The notes under the pieces are model-generated. The model did no database searches. It had not been told where the DNA came from and worked only from the letters and a program-made list of their open reading frames with translations. A program made the position numbers and the translations under genes. Positions 33,745 through 44,659 of a stretch of 64,000 nt of DNA are shown one piece after another. The DNA comes from Synaphobranchus kaupii. Its lineage: Eukaryota > Chordata > Actinopteri > Anguilliformes > Synaphobranchidae. Location: NCBI GenBank assembly GCA_029718625.1, contig CM056379.1, positions 54,085,579 to 54,149,578 on the forward strand, in the 5' to 3' direction. Position 1 is the first letter of the stretch, and the number at the start of each line of letters is the position of its first letter.

Positions 33745-34015
33745 AATGTTTGCACCTGTGTATTGTTGTATTTTGTATTTACTTTCCCCCAGTTCCCTTG
33801 CTCAGTTCGTGGCTCACTCTACCACCTTTTGGTTGCTTTCCTTAATCCCTCGAGTCGCTTATTCTTTGTACTTCTGGTTCAAATCCTTTAGTCATTTTTG
33901 TTTTACTCATGTTTATTTTGATTCCTGTGTTCTGTCCGCGTTTATTCTTCACCATTTATCCCCGTTCGAACCATTTTTCTCTATACTTTGGTCAAATCCT
34001 CAGTTCAATGTTACA
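33745..34015 (+). repeat. 5' LTR of the 34-47 kb Gypsy element (partial)
   Basis: It ends TTCAATGTTACA, followed by GAAAGACTGCGCCAAC and then the gag ATG. CTTCACCATTTATCCCCGTT and CTGTGTTCTGTCCGC align with the 3' LTR at about 43715-43780. The start is uncertain. The frame at 33746-34153 that runs through it is incidental. Confidence 0.65.
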
Positions 34016-34032
34016 GAAAGACTGCGCCAACT

Positions 34033-34222
34033 ATGGATCCAGCACATAGGGGACCAGATTCGTGCTGTTTTAGCCTTTTGGATTATTTTGGATTCTCTGC
34101 TGACCCTGACGGTGGCAGTCCAGCAAATCATCACCTCCGCTAGAGCCAAGTGACATGGTTTCCCTTGTCCTATACTTAGATCGGCTGATCACCTTCACTC
34201 CTGAGAGATGCACTTGCCCCCA
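34033..34222 (+). pseudogene. Gypsy gag, amino-terminal remnant
   Basis: The ATG at 34033 opens MDPAHRG just after the presumed primer-binding region. An alternative frame reads IGDQIRAVLAFWIILDSLL, resembling the start of fish Gypsy gag. The remainder of gag resumes at 40348, beyond the inserted element, where the duplicated TTGCCCCCA marks the junction. Confidence 0.55.
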
Positions 34223-34349
34223 GCAGCGGCGCCAGAGAATTGTGATTGGGGGAGCTACGGGGGGGCTGGATTGTTTATAGCCGGTGCTAATGAATTTTGA
34301 CGCACAAATAATAATACTACAGAAAAACGAGATTCAATAATCCCGGGCT

Positions 34350-35212
34350 AATAGGCTACATAATTGAAACGCACGTTACTAAATGTTTAGCGTTATACAA
34401 CAACGCAAGCACAATTCATTCCGTGAATGCACAAATCAAATGCATACAAAAAGTTTACAACAACAAGCACAAACAAACAATCACAATCCAAATCATAGTC
34501 ACCACAGAAAGTATCTGTCGATTTACAAAATACTGTAGCTGTGAGCAACAACGACTGTAGCACTGGCTAGAGTTGAATATGGTAATGCAGAGCCATCTTA
34601 TGTTACTGTGGAAACAGGAATACACAACTCCTTCCAGCTGTAGCTAGCCCGAGGCACACAGCACATGGCAAAAGTAGTCTACGTTCAGATCGCGATGCTA
34701 ACTTAGAATATTATTGCAGCTCGTTCAGACAGTGACAAGCTTCAGAAAGAAAACATTCACTCGCTAAACAAATTGTAGCTAATGTTACAGAAGACATTTC
34801 CTGTTTAGCTAACAGAGTTAGCTACAGGCTGCATTATGGAGTCGCTGGACATAACAATTGTCTATCGTGTCGGGATAGCTGGCCTATAAGTTTTCTTTCT
34901 CTACTCTTACAAAACATAATCCATTCCCCTCCTCCCAAAACACTGAACTCACATACACATAGGCTAAATGCTGATGGTATGATCAACCTACGCAAACATT
35001 AATAAGTCATTTAAACCTGCATATCAACAAAGACTGGTGTACTCACCAGTCACAGGATAACAATCCAGCCTGTAGCTCCGCTTTGCAGAAAAGCGGTCCA
35101 TAATCAGCTAATTAGCTTTAACACACTAGAACGCACAAACTTATTGTATTTCACCGAATCGATTCGACACTTGTAGGAACTGCTAGACTAGAAACTGCTA
35201 GACTAATGTCAA
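34350..35212. other. Interior of the 6.1-kb element, nothing recognised
   Basis: AT-rich, with scattered TTAGCTAGC-type strings. No frame resembles a transposase. Confidence 0.4.
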
Positions 35213-35734
35213 AGGAGCTATATGTAACACATTTACTGTACTAAATCATAAAATGACCATGATATGTTATCAGAGATTAAGGAAACAGTCGAAATACTGG
35301 CTTCTCCGACAACAATGCTACATCCAGTATGTTCTCCTTTGAAATTTCCATTCCGGGTCGAATTGTCTGTATTTGTTTTGGCCTGTGTGATTCACTATTC
35401 TCCGAGTTGACTCCGCCCACTGCCCATTACGAACAACCAGATGTACTCCGGCACTCCGACAGCCGATTTACGAATGCCTAAGCTAAGTTCAACATCGTTT
35501 TCATTTAGCTAGCTAGCTAAAGATTTAAGTATATATATATATATATGTATATAGTTACTAGCTAAACATACCACTAACGTTAGCTTATATCTATGTGACC
35601 GTAAACATAGCCAGCCATGCATCTAGCTAACATTGACAGAGTTATAAAAAATCCACATGAGCTGGTTTATAATTTGCAAACAATAAATAAATTGCAAACG
35701 TATACATTAGCTGATCAACTTACAGTGTAGGACT

Positions 35735-36131
35735 CATCGTCGCTTGTCATTGAATGAGCTCCCTGTGGAGGTCAGAACAACAGAAAGTCTGACCACCTTC
35801 AAGCGCAGATTGAAGACTCACCTCGTCAAGCTGCACCTCTCCCCACCCCTCCCTACCTCCTTGTGACCTCCCTTGATTGTGTTTTATGAATCCTTGTTTA
35901 AGTGGTTCAAGCTTCTAGTTTAATACTTGTAAGGTTACTTATTGGCTTACTGTTGTACACGCCAATCATCGATATCGTGTGGTTAAAAATCATACTGACT
36001 ACGCCTGGTACTTGAAATCGTATTTACCTTTTAGGATCGTTTTAACGCACTTGTTCCTAGTTTGAAAATACACTAATGTACGTCGCTCTGGATAAGAGCG
36101 TCTGCCAAATGACTATAATGTAATGTAATGT
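35735..36131 (+). mobile_element. 5'-truncated L2-type LINE
   Basis: It contains the last 39 codons of a LINE ORF2 (35747-35866), a 3' UTR of about 220 bp and the conserved end GTCGCTCTGGATAAGAGCGT...CTGCCAAATGA, closing in (TGTAA)n at about 36115-36131. The 5-bp tail repeat and the hairpin-like tail are hallmarks of L2-clade elements and of the SINEs that use their machinery. The 5' truncation is normal for target-primed reverse transcription. Confidence 0.85.
35747..35866 (+). pseudogene. LINE ORF2 carboxy-terminus
   Basis: The frame reads SLNELPVEVRTTESLTTF, then KRRLKTHLVKL, and stops at TGA 35864-35866. This is the characteristic last segment of L2/Rex-type ORF2 proteins (LP..VR...SL..FK..LKTHL). 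Upstream domains are absent, so it cannot code for a working enzyme. Confidence 0.8.
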
Positions 36132-36345
36132 AATTGTCAAAATAGAATAAGCTCGTCTCAAAATATAATGATGCGCTCGGCTCATCTTGTGCTTGTGTTC
36201 GTTCAGTGTCCTCAACCTGGCAACCCGCGTGAGCTTCGAGTCTGGGGAGGAGGGGGCGGGCGGAGAGAACTCTCTCCAATATTGTGAATTTGGACTGCAG
36301 TACCCATTTTAAACATTCTGTGTCAATGTTACATATAGCTCCTTT

Positions 36346-37241
36346 AACGTTATCACGCACATGCAATCACACTTGCAATGATACGATCCAACTAATCTAT
36401 TCACACAAGGTCAACGGTCATTATCACTTATGTAAATGAAAAATATGATTTCATGCTTTAGTTTTGTTACATATAAGTCAGTCCGATGTCTTCATATATA
36501 TCGTCCCTGTCGGGTGAAAACCACGAAAATCTTTTTTGGAAATCTCCATTTTTTTCTAATTTTATTCTTTTCCATAAATCACTACTATCTTTCATCCTTT
36601 ACATCTGTCTGTGGGTTTTAAGACGATTTGACCAATAGAAAGTATTCAAAATAGCTTGTGATTAAAACCCGTATCTCCATTGGCTCTATGTCCATCCCGC
36701 CTCATTCGGACGGATTCATTTTTTAATCTGAGGAAAGCTTTGTTGCAAGCAAGGGGCCAAGACTGGGCTTTTGTTTTGAAGCTCACTTCCTGGTTGGGCT
36801 GGGAGCAGCAATTGTGCCGTTGCTCACTAGCGCCACTGTGATTGGCTCCAGTATAGGTCTTTCACCATGTAAGTCAATGGCAGCAATGTGGTCAAAATAC
36901 TCAGAATTTTTTCCACAAAAAAATGTAATTGCAATAGGTGCCTTTCCTTCATCTAATGCCTCTGCATGTGCGAATTTTTTTTAATATTGTGTCGTTTGGA
37001 CAGGGTATTAACATTTGTTCAGGACCAATCAGAGGGACAGGTTGAGTCCTCTTCGGCTCCACGGAGCAGACGCAGTTTGTACAAACTGGCAGCAAAAAAT
37101 GCATCCGGAGCTTCAATTCGGTTTTTATGAGGCCGCGGGAAGGCAATGGGTGACTCACAGTGACTTTGTCCATATTTTTATACAGTCTATGGTTGCAAGT
37201 CGCGCAAGTTGATAGGATCTCATCTACTACTAACATTACAC
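36346..37241. other. Interior of the 6.1-kb element, repeat fragments
   Basis: TTTTTATACAGTCTATGG at about 37175-37192 is a familiar end of a small fish DNA repeat. GTGATTGGCTCCAGTATAGG at about 36839 may belong to the same copy. Boundaries are not defined and no gene was recognised. Confidence 0.4.
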
Positions 37242-38085
37242 CAGAGGTGCGTTCAAATTCAGCGAACAAGGCGAACGTTTGCAAACTATTTCAAACTTTT
37301 TTCCGTTAGCTTTGTGTTTGCCGCGAACGTTTGCAAACATAAGCGAACGGTCTGAAAAGGTAGTTTGCGGCAAACAAAAATGGACGCTGGACTAAGTGTT
37401 ACCATAATACCATAATAATATAATAATAATAATAATAAATGTTACCTAGCTCAAACAGTCAAGTATCAACAGTCACGTTAGCTAGCGATATCAGAAAAAG
37501 GCATTAACGTTAGCTACGTCGAAATAGCTAGCTAACATTATTATTATTTATCTATTATTATATATACTTTTTCTGTAAATGTTAGGAGACAACGAAACCA
37601 CTCAGCAAGTGTCAAGAGGAGTGAGTGCGGACACTTCAAATGCTCTAAGTAAGTAGCTAAGCAAGCTAACGTTACAGTATCCAACAACGTTAACGTTACC
37701 TGTCATTAACTAGCGAATGTTAGCTAAGTTAAGATAATGTTACCGAACTTCAGTTATCAATGTTACAGTAACTATTGATATCGCTAGCTAACGTGACTGT
37801 TGATACTTGACTGTTAGAGCTAGGTAACATTAGCTATCTAACGTTACTGTAGATAGCATTTGCTAAGTTAGTTTTGTCAACAGACTTCTTTTTTGACGTC
37901 TTTCATCAATGATGACAGAAGCGGCTGCGAGTACAAACTGAAGCTCTCTTCTTGTCGCCATGTCTGTTTATGTTTAATGCAAACAATTTGGAACGTTCTT
38001 AAAAAGCTGTTCAAATTTAACCGTTCAAAGAAAACATGTTTGCCACGAACGTTCGCCTTGTTTGCTGAATTTGAACGCACCTCTG
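37242..38085. mobile_element. Foldback DNA element with hAT-like ends
   Basis: CAGAGGTGCGTTCAAATTCA is mirrored by TGAATTTGAACGCACCTCTG. Further inside, a second perfect-looking inversion pairs about 37440-37492 (CAGTCAAGTATCAACAGTCA) with about 37780-37835. The centre is dense in TAACGTTAGCTA-type palindromic strings. It contains a (TAA)n tract near 37410-37437. An 8-bp duplication is not visible. Confidence 0.75.
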
Positions 38086-38139
38086 ATCTTTTAATGGCTG
38101 GTGGTGTGCCACTATGAATTCTTAAATACATGCTTAAAT

Positions 38140-38898
38140 AGAGCTCCGTAGTCCCGCCCACTTTGGTGACAAACTTCTGGTGCCACTTTTCGGAAAAAAT
38201 ATAATGGGAGTCAATGGACTGAAAATATTTTTTTTCTATATTCAGGCAGCTAGACGTTCAAAACACCCAAGAGAGTCATGTCATATTTTTAAATAATTTA
38301 TAAAATTGGTAATTTGAAATTATGTCCAACAAATAAACAACAAGAGCGTTTTCAAAAAACCAACCAAAAGGACTACAACATCCGGTCTACTCACTTGCTC
38401 ACACTGCTGAAGTGAAAGCCATAAAGCTGACACTTTTGACATGGCCAGACTGATAGTGATTCTCGCCCTTGGTGATACTGTTAGTTTCACTCCCATAATA
38501 AGACAAAGTGATAGCCATTTTCGCGAGCAGAGTGACCGGTAGCTACTTCTTTGCTCGGTAGCTTCCATAATAAGTTACAAGAGCAGGCAGAGTGTTAGCC
38601 ATTTTCGCTAGCAGAGCGGCCACCCGGTAGTCACTTCGTTAGCTATGTACGACCGGGGATTTTGGGTAGTGTAGTTCTGTTTCTCAAACTCCGTTAATTA
38701 TACGATTACATTTTGATTTAAACGCAGTGATGAGTATGTAATGGACTATTTATCACATATATGTAAAAACTTTGGTCCATACAATGCCATATATCATCAT
38801 AAGGGTGAGGGGTTGTTCCTGAAGTGGGGAAAAGTAATGGCTTCCGGCAGTCTTCCGGGACCAGCCAGGGATAGGAGGGGGCGGGACTACGGAGCTCT
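38140..38898. mobile_element. DNA element with 20-bp inverted ends
   Basis: AGAGCTCCGTAGTCCCGCCC at the left and GGGCGGGACTACGGAGCTCT at the right are exact inverses over 20 bp. The interior has two related blocks with TCGCGAGCAGAGTGACCGGT and TCGCTAGCAGAGCGGCCACC (38520 and 38605). There is no coding capacity. It is bounded by AT-rich sequence without a clear duplication. Confidence 0.75.
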
Positions 38899-40230
38899 AT
38901 ACATGTTTTCAAAAAACATTGTCTGTCCAGCCTATGTAATAAAATAACTAACAAGTGCACACTATGCTAGATTGTGATAAAACACACCACATTAGGCTAT
39001 CTTTGACCGCATACATTGCCAGTAACATAATGTTTGATTGTTGTTTGACTAGAGCTAAACCATTTAGCAAGTGAATTAAACTGAATAGCCTGTAACATAC
39101 AAAATAACTAATCACGGTGGGCCTAGCCTAGCCATTGATCTGAGTTCCTAGGTAAAGATGTTTGATTCTGTGTGTGTACTTAAGGTCAGCTGGTAGGCTA
39201 GTATCGGTTTAACTATTCCTACGATGAGTCGAAGTGGATTGTGTGTTTATTAGCGTAGTCGAGACACAATCGGGGAGGACAAGCGAAGCAAGAACTAGTC
39301 AGACAAATCTTTATTCACGAATGTGGGCTCTTTTAGCACTCATTAGACGTAACTACACGTGGGATAACCTTAAACTATGTCTACCGGAAATAATTTGGAG
39401 CGGAGAGAGGAGCTGGCACATCACAATAGGTTGGAGTAAGGATAGCCTAGCAATCGCTGTTTAGTCATAGGCTTCACCTCTTCAAAAACCTGTTCATAGC
39501 GGACTTTCGCTAACAACTTGCGTAGCCTACCGTGTGAGTCTTATCCTCGAGTGCACAGTAATACTCACACATCTGTAGCCTATCTACTGTATAGCAAAAG
39601 TTTGTTGAAGGATATGTTTTGTTTAATCTGCCAGTGTCTTCTTGTTCGGTGCGGAGAGTCAATCCAGTGATTAAACATCATCAATAGCTAGCCTACAGTA
39701 TGTGTTTAAAAAAGTATTTTTATTTTTGGGAGACGAGCGCCTAGTTAGGTAACTCGCTCGTCTCGGCAGGACGGCATCTTTCATTTTAGCTTGTTAATGC
39801 AGTGAACTAGGGGCTTGCCTAATTGTATTTATTTTACAAAACATATGGATGTTTAATGACTGGATAGACTGACATTTTTCTGCTAACTGGCTTACAGATG
39901 TTTGAGTATTAACTGTGCACTTGATAATAGACTCGCAGCCACTGCACATTCATTCACTCGCAGATACAGCCATTCTAATCATTGACAGAAAAAAACATGT
40001 ATCTCTACATTCGATTGTCACAAAACTCGTAACTCCATTTTACTTGATTTCTGATAAAATAACAATTTTGTATTGACACACGTGAGTATCTGCCCTCGTA
40101 CGTAGAAAATATACAAACTTTCACAACGCTGTGTTTATTCGTTTTGAAAATATAACGGTTTTGGAGATACGTGCTTTTCACCCGACAGCGACGATATATA
40201 TATAATACTTTTTATTGCATAAATATTTTT
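38899..40230. other. Right-hand interior of the 6.1-kb element
   Basis: No transposase or other motif was recognised. The frame at 39234-39464 has no known domain. Confidence 0.4.
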
Positions 40231-40338
40231 CATCACAAAATTACTAGGGGTTTGGGGGGAGGGGGAACTTAGGGGGAGCTCAGCCTTTTTCAGGGGGAGC
40301 TTAAAACCCTGATAACCCCTCCCTCCCACCGCCACTGC

Positions 40339-42480
40339 TTGCCCCCAAGAGATACAAAGGCTATCACAGAAAATGTTGGGGTTTCTGACCCAGTGCTCCC
40401 TAGCCTTCGAACTTCAGCCCTCCATGTTTCCAATTGAATGGGCTAAGGTGGCATATGCCATCTCCCTGCTCTCGAGAAGAGCCCTGGCCTGAGTCACCAC
40501 TCTCTGCGAACAACAGACTCCGGCCTGCCTTGATCTATCATCATTCATCAGTGAGATGAGGAGAATTTTTGACAATCCGTTGAGTGGACAAGCAGGTGGA
40601 ACTCTGAGGCCTTTATCTCTGCCTTCCTTCATGGGTTGTCTGCGGTCATAAAGGGTGAGCTGGCTTTCCGTTAAAGATGTCCTCTAGCTGAGTCTCTGAT
40701 CACCCTAGCCATCCAGATTGACAAACGACTCAGCGAGCAGGGAGCATTAGCTCATTACCACTCAACCTTTCCTCAGGGGAGGAGGAATCCTGGCAGAAGG
40801 AACCCAATCTTCCCATGGCTCCCAGTCAACCACGGCTGTTCCAACTATGCTGTACTTTGGTAGCTGCAGAGGAGCCCAAGCAGCTGGGTGTGACTGACTG
40901 TTTTCTGGACTCTAGCTTGTCACATCTTTGGGCAATCCACTGCACCAAATGTGAGCCACTCCTTCATGTGCAACATTCATCACCAAAACGTTCCCCTGCA
41001 GTTACAAATCGGCAAGAAGCACTTGGAAACAGTCACATTCTTCTTGATTAAGTCCCCCAAACACCCTCTCATTTTGGGTTACCACTGGTTAATTCACCAC
41101 AATCCTGATTTTGACTGGTCCACTGGCAACGTGATTGAGTGGGGATCATTCTTCTAATTCTGAGCACCCTGTTTCTCCCGATCTCTCTCAATTACCCAGT
41201 ATATATGCCAATTTGAGTGAGGTCTTCAATAAGAACTGGGCAACACAGCATCCTCCTCACGTTGTGCCATAAACCTTCTGCCAGGTACCACTCCTCCCGA
41301 GGAAGACTTTACTCCCTATCAGCCCCTGAGTCATCTGCCATGGAGGAATAAATCAGGGAGGCTCCTGCTGCTAGCTTCACCTGTCCTTCCACCTCACCTG
41401 CCGGAGGTGGGTTTTTCTTTGTGGGTATAAAGGATGGGACTCTCCGACCGTGCATTGACTACCATGATTTAATCAGAATCACAATCAATTCCCTCTCACA
41501 TCTGCTTTTGAGCAGCTGTGTAGTGCCATCATTTTGACTAAATTGGACCTTCGCATTGCTACAACCTAGAGGGCATCCAGAAGGTGATGAGTGGAAGACT
41601 GTGTTCAATGCCCCTAATACCCATTACGAATATCTTGTCATACCGTGCGGCCTTACTATTGTCAGTGATATGCATAACCGCTTCCTCTACTTAGATGACA
41701 ACCTGGTTTTCTCAAGTTCCCCGTGAGAACATGTTCATCATATCAGGAGGCTGCTGCAGGAACAGCTCTTTGTGAAAATGGAGAGGTGTGAGTTACAAGT
41801 CCCCAAAGTCTCCTTCCTGGGCTAAATAATCTCCCACTCTGGTATCCAGCTGGACCCAGAGAAGATTAGAGCCATCTTGGACTGGCCACAGCCTAACTCT
41901 GTCAAATAGGTACAAAGATGTCTTGGATTTTCAAAGTTCTATCGCCATTTCATCAGGAACTGCAGTTCTATTGCTGCCCTGCTCAATTACTGGAGATGAC
42001 ACTCAGGGGTTTGGTGTCCTCCAACCCCACCACCTAGAGTAAGTACCTTGTTTGGGCAGAATATGCACGTAACAATTTTTCCAGTGTCAGTATGGTTTGC
42101 AGACACCATTCTTTCCCGAGAGTCTGAGTGGAGGCCTTTGTCGGACGCTGTCACCAGACCTTGGAAATGGTTGTGTGCTCTGCTGTGCTCCTCCATCTGT
42201 CAGCAGTGACATACTAACTGCCGTCACAGGCCTGCTCACCCTCTCCAGCCAGGACAGAGGTTCTGGCTCTCCAGCTGAGAGCTTCTGCTGAGAGTGGGAT
42301 CCTGTAAACTGGCTCTTACTTCGTGGGGCCCTTCACGATCCTGAGGAGAATCAACTTGGTCACATACCACCCCACTCCATGCACATTAACCACTCCTTCC
42401 AATTCTCCTGCCTCAAGCCAGTTTTCACAAGTCCCCTGTCTCCTACCACAAAACCTCCTCCTCCATCCCGCCTAATCGAT
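40339..42480 (+). pseudogene. Gypsy gag-pol remains, internally deleted
   Basis: Readable fragments lie in the correct order across all three frames. They are gag (about 40550-40760, with a KGELAFR segment), the end of the aspartic protease region (HPLILGYHWLIHHNPDFDW, about 41060-41125), reverse transcriptase (IDYHDLI at about 41456; LTKLDLR at about 41535; a YLDDN motif at about 41690) and the connection domain (LGYIISHSGIQLDPEKI-like, 41815-41865; LGFSKFYRHFI, 41925-41955). Shortly after, the sequence jumps to the integrase carboxy-terminus (SYFVGPFTILRRI, about 42315-42350). RNase H and the integrase core are therefore deleted. Numerous stops are present. Confidence 0.85.
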
Positions 42481-42489
42481 AGTCAGCCT

Positions 42490-42775
42490 GCATTAGGGGT
42501 GTGACTTCTAACATTTACTCACTACATGTTAACAAAAATAAAACATTTAGTTTTTTGTATTTTTTAAGTGGCAACATTATTAAAATAATTTATAACCATT
42601 TACTTTTACTATGGAACTATTCCTTTTACTTACTTTCCCCTTAATTTCCTATTCTCACTGTGATTGTCGAAAGCTCGTGTTTAAAGGTATTAGTGCTGAT
42701 CTGGTGTCATTTTGACAATTGAATAAGGTTGTGATTATGGACATGGGAAATATGTTCCGTGATCAGCTCTCAAGT
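42490..42775. other. Non-coding, possible hAT fragment
   Basis: AGGGGTGTGACTTCTAACAT at about 42494 may be an hAT end related to the BED-finger remnant at 43188. Nothing firmer was seen. Confidence 0.25.
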
Positions 42776-42776
42776 G

Positions 42777-42850
42777 ATTACATTACATTACAGTCATTTA
42801 GCAGACACTTTTATCCAAAGCGACATACAATAAGTGCATACAGAAACGTC
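42777..42850 (-). repeat. L2/SINE 3' tail, minus strand
   Basis: ATTACATTACAGTCATTTAG followed by CAGACACTTTTATCCAAAGC is the inverse of the (TGTAA)n-ended tail seen at 36080-36130. The body, if any, extends rightward to perhaps 43100 and is not recognisable. Confidence 0.75.
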
Positions 42851-43187
42851 ATCGAAGCAGCTACAGAACAGATAAGACAAAGCACATCCTTCCCATAATG
42901 TAGCAACTATCCCTAGTAATGAACATTTGAAAGTAGTTCACAGTAAGCTGTGGGTAAATCAGCTATGCTACAATTATATTCTAAATACTATCATAAACTA
43001 TAACAAACAGACAAGAAAACACAGGGAACAAGTAACATGAGTGGTCCTAGATTAGTATATCAGTCAAGGTGGAGTCTGAAGTGATAACGTAGGCGTCTGC
43101 TTGTGCGTGTGGTGAAAATCAAACAGACATTCCTTGTAATGCTTTGCAAAGAACTGAAGAGAAAAAGTGCCATTTTAGTCTAACTTT

Positions 43188-43283
43188 GAGCAGATTTCAG
43201 AAAATAAAGTCAAATGCAAACTTTGTGATATTGAGCTAACCTACTCCAGCAGCACTGGGACAATGTTAAATTATGTAGCTTGA
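43188..43283 (+). pseudogene. BED-type zinc-finger remnant of an hAT transposase
   Basis: The frame reads EQISENKVKCKLCDIELTYS, then SSTGTMLNYV, and stops. This is the first half of a BED finger (CxxC followed by a TGTMLNH segment), as in hAT transposases and ZBED proteins. The downstream histidines of the finger are lost: Tyr stands where the first His is expected and a TGA follows at 43281-43283. It lies between Gypsy pol debris and the 3' LTR, so it entered as a separate insertion. Confidence 0.7.
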
Positions 43284-43545
43284 GCCTGACCACATCTAAT
43301 TCTTAGCAAACATCAATGAGAGCTGTCGATTTGAAAAGGTGTGACAAAACATGACCAGCTGTGTTCATGTTATTAAAGGAAGGATTTCTTGACTTTCTTT
43401 TTTGTTACTTAAATAAAACTTAATTTAATATTTTGCCTGTTTTTTTATTTTGTAGAATATATATCTTTTTTTAAAGGTTCAGTAAACCCAACACCTTTTT
43501 ACTGTTACTCAATGCATTTGAAGTTGTGCCCCAGTTCCCTTGTTT

Positions 43546-43800
43546 TGTCATGGTTATTGGCAGCCTCTGTTGTTTCTGCGGTCATGTGAGAAACAACCCC
43601 TTACATGTTTGTTGCGCAGTCTTGGAGTCTGCTGCCTTGTGTTTGCTTGCCTTGTTGCCTGAAGTTACTTGTTCCTTGTACTTATAGTTTTAGTCCTTCA
43701 TTTTGATTCCTGTGTATTGCCCTTCTGCGCATATTTATTTTAGTTTATTAAATCATTCTTCACCATTTATCCTGGTTCAAGCCTTGTTTCTCTGCACTTA
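43546..43800 (+). repeat. 3' LTR of the 34-47 kb Gypsy element, first part
   Basis: TGTCATGGTTATTGGCAG is a plausible LTR start. TTTTGATTCCTGTGTATTGC and CTTCACCATTTATCCTGG align with the 5' LTR. It breaks off at CTCTGCACTTA, where the LINE poly-tail begins. The remainder (CTTGGGTTCACTCCTCAGTT) lies at about 46834-46853. Confidence 0.75.
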
Positions 43801-43972
43801 CGATACGATACAACTTTATTGGTCAGCTGGCTCTGAAATTTGTTTTGCATCCATGGCATCTCCGTTCAAGATATACACAGAACATATAATTACAGAAGAC
43901 GATACAGGCTGAAACATGACACAAATGACAATAGAAACATATCCCATGGATACAAGTTGGCGGCACACTGAT

Positions 43973-44659
43973 TTACACATTTTGATTTAGCAGCAGGATA
44001 GACTGATGTACAAAATAATTATTCAGTCTGTTGCACTTAAATTTAGGGACTCTAAAACGCCTCCTGGAGGGCAGCAGTTGGTATTCTCCATTTAGAACAT
44101 GCAAGGGGTCAGAAGAGATACTTTTAGCAAGTCTAAGCATGCTCTTGGTCTGGGCTGCTTTAAAAGAATGTACCACAGCCTCTACAGGCTGGCCAATAAT
44201 CTTAGCACAGATTTTAACTTGATTGTAAAGCTTGGTTTTAAGGGATACAGATAGACTATTGAACCAAGCCATACTACAATACAACGTGACACTCTGAGTT
44301 ACTGATGTAAAAAAAAGAGAAAGAATCTGGCTGCTAGCACCAAAGGATCTAAGTCTACGAAGAAAGTCAATTCGCTGCTGTATCTTCTTACATATAGATT
44401 CAATATGAGGGGTCCATGATAGGGTGGCATCTATCATAACCCCCAGATATTTGTAAGAGGGGACTTGTTTAATATCTGCATTATGAATGGTTACTGGCAG
44501 CAGCTGACAATCGGGAGGAAGGCCAAAGATAATTTCCTCTATCTTATTGGTGTTGATAATAAGTGCATTTTTGTCACACCATTCAACTAGCTGGTCAACA
44601 TTACACTGGTACTGTCCTGGGTCATCACTGTCAGTCGCAGGGCAATTAGGGTAGAATCA
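43973..44659 (-). pseudogene. LINE ORF2, region after the RT catalytic motif
   Basis: The frame 44437-43973 reads MIDATLSWTPHIESICKKIQ, then QRIDFLRRLRSFGA, SMAWFNSLS and LLPSRRRFRVPK. This is the standard carboxy-terminal region of Rex1/CR1-like proteins (thumb-like segment). Upstream to 44659 the frame is broken. The catalytic YADD motif reads as AAATACTGATGATTCTAC on the minus strand, two bases short, so the Ala codon is lost and stops follow. Confidence 0.8.

Larger units (their letters stand above)
35213..36343. mobile_element. TTAA-type DNA element carrying a LINE tail
   Basis: The ends AGGAGCTATATGTAACA and its inverse TGTTACATATAGCTCCT lie inside TCAA (35209-35212) and TTAA (36344-36347), a duplication with one mutation. 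It is 1131 bp, of which about 395 bp is a later L2-type insertion. Subterminal GACTCCGCCCACTGCCC and GGAGGGGGCGGGCGGAGAG are G/C-rich and mutually inverted. Confidence 0.75.
34223..40338. mobile_element. 6.1-kb DNA element inserted in the Gypsy gag
   Basis: TTGCCCCCA is repeated exactly at 34214-34222 and 40339-40347. The bounded sequence starts GCAGCGGCGCCAGAG and ends with the inverted ACCGCCACTGC. Both ends lead into GGGGGAGCT-type strings (34249 and 40273). A 9-bp duplication would suit a Mutator-like element. The CAGYGGCG ends and G-rich subterminal blocks look more like fish hAT repeats, which should give 8 bp. No transposase was found. Another internal inverted pair, TATATATCGTC...CTGTCGGGTGAAAA, lies at 36493-36524 and 40171-40201. 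It contains at least three further nested elements (35213, 37242 and 38140). Confidence 0.75.

Noticed and set aside
34223..40338. Full autonomous hAT transposon with hidden transposase
   Set aside because: I read the open frames in this interval and found no RW, BED or dimerisation-domain motif. The length comes from nested elements.
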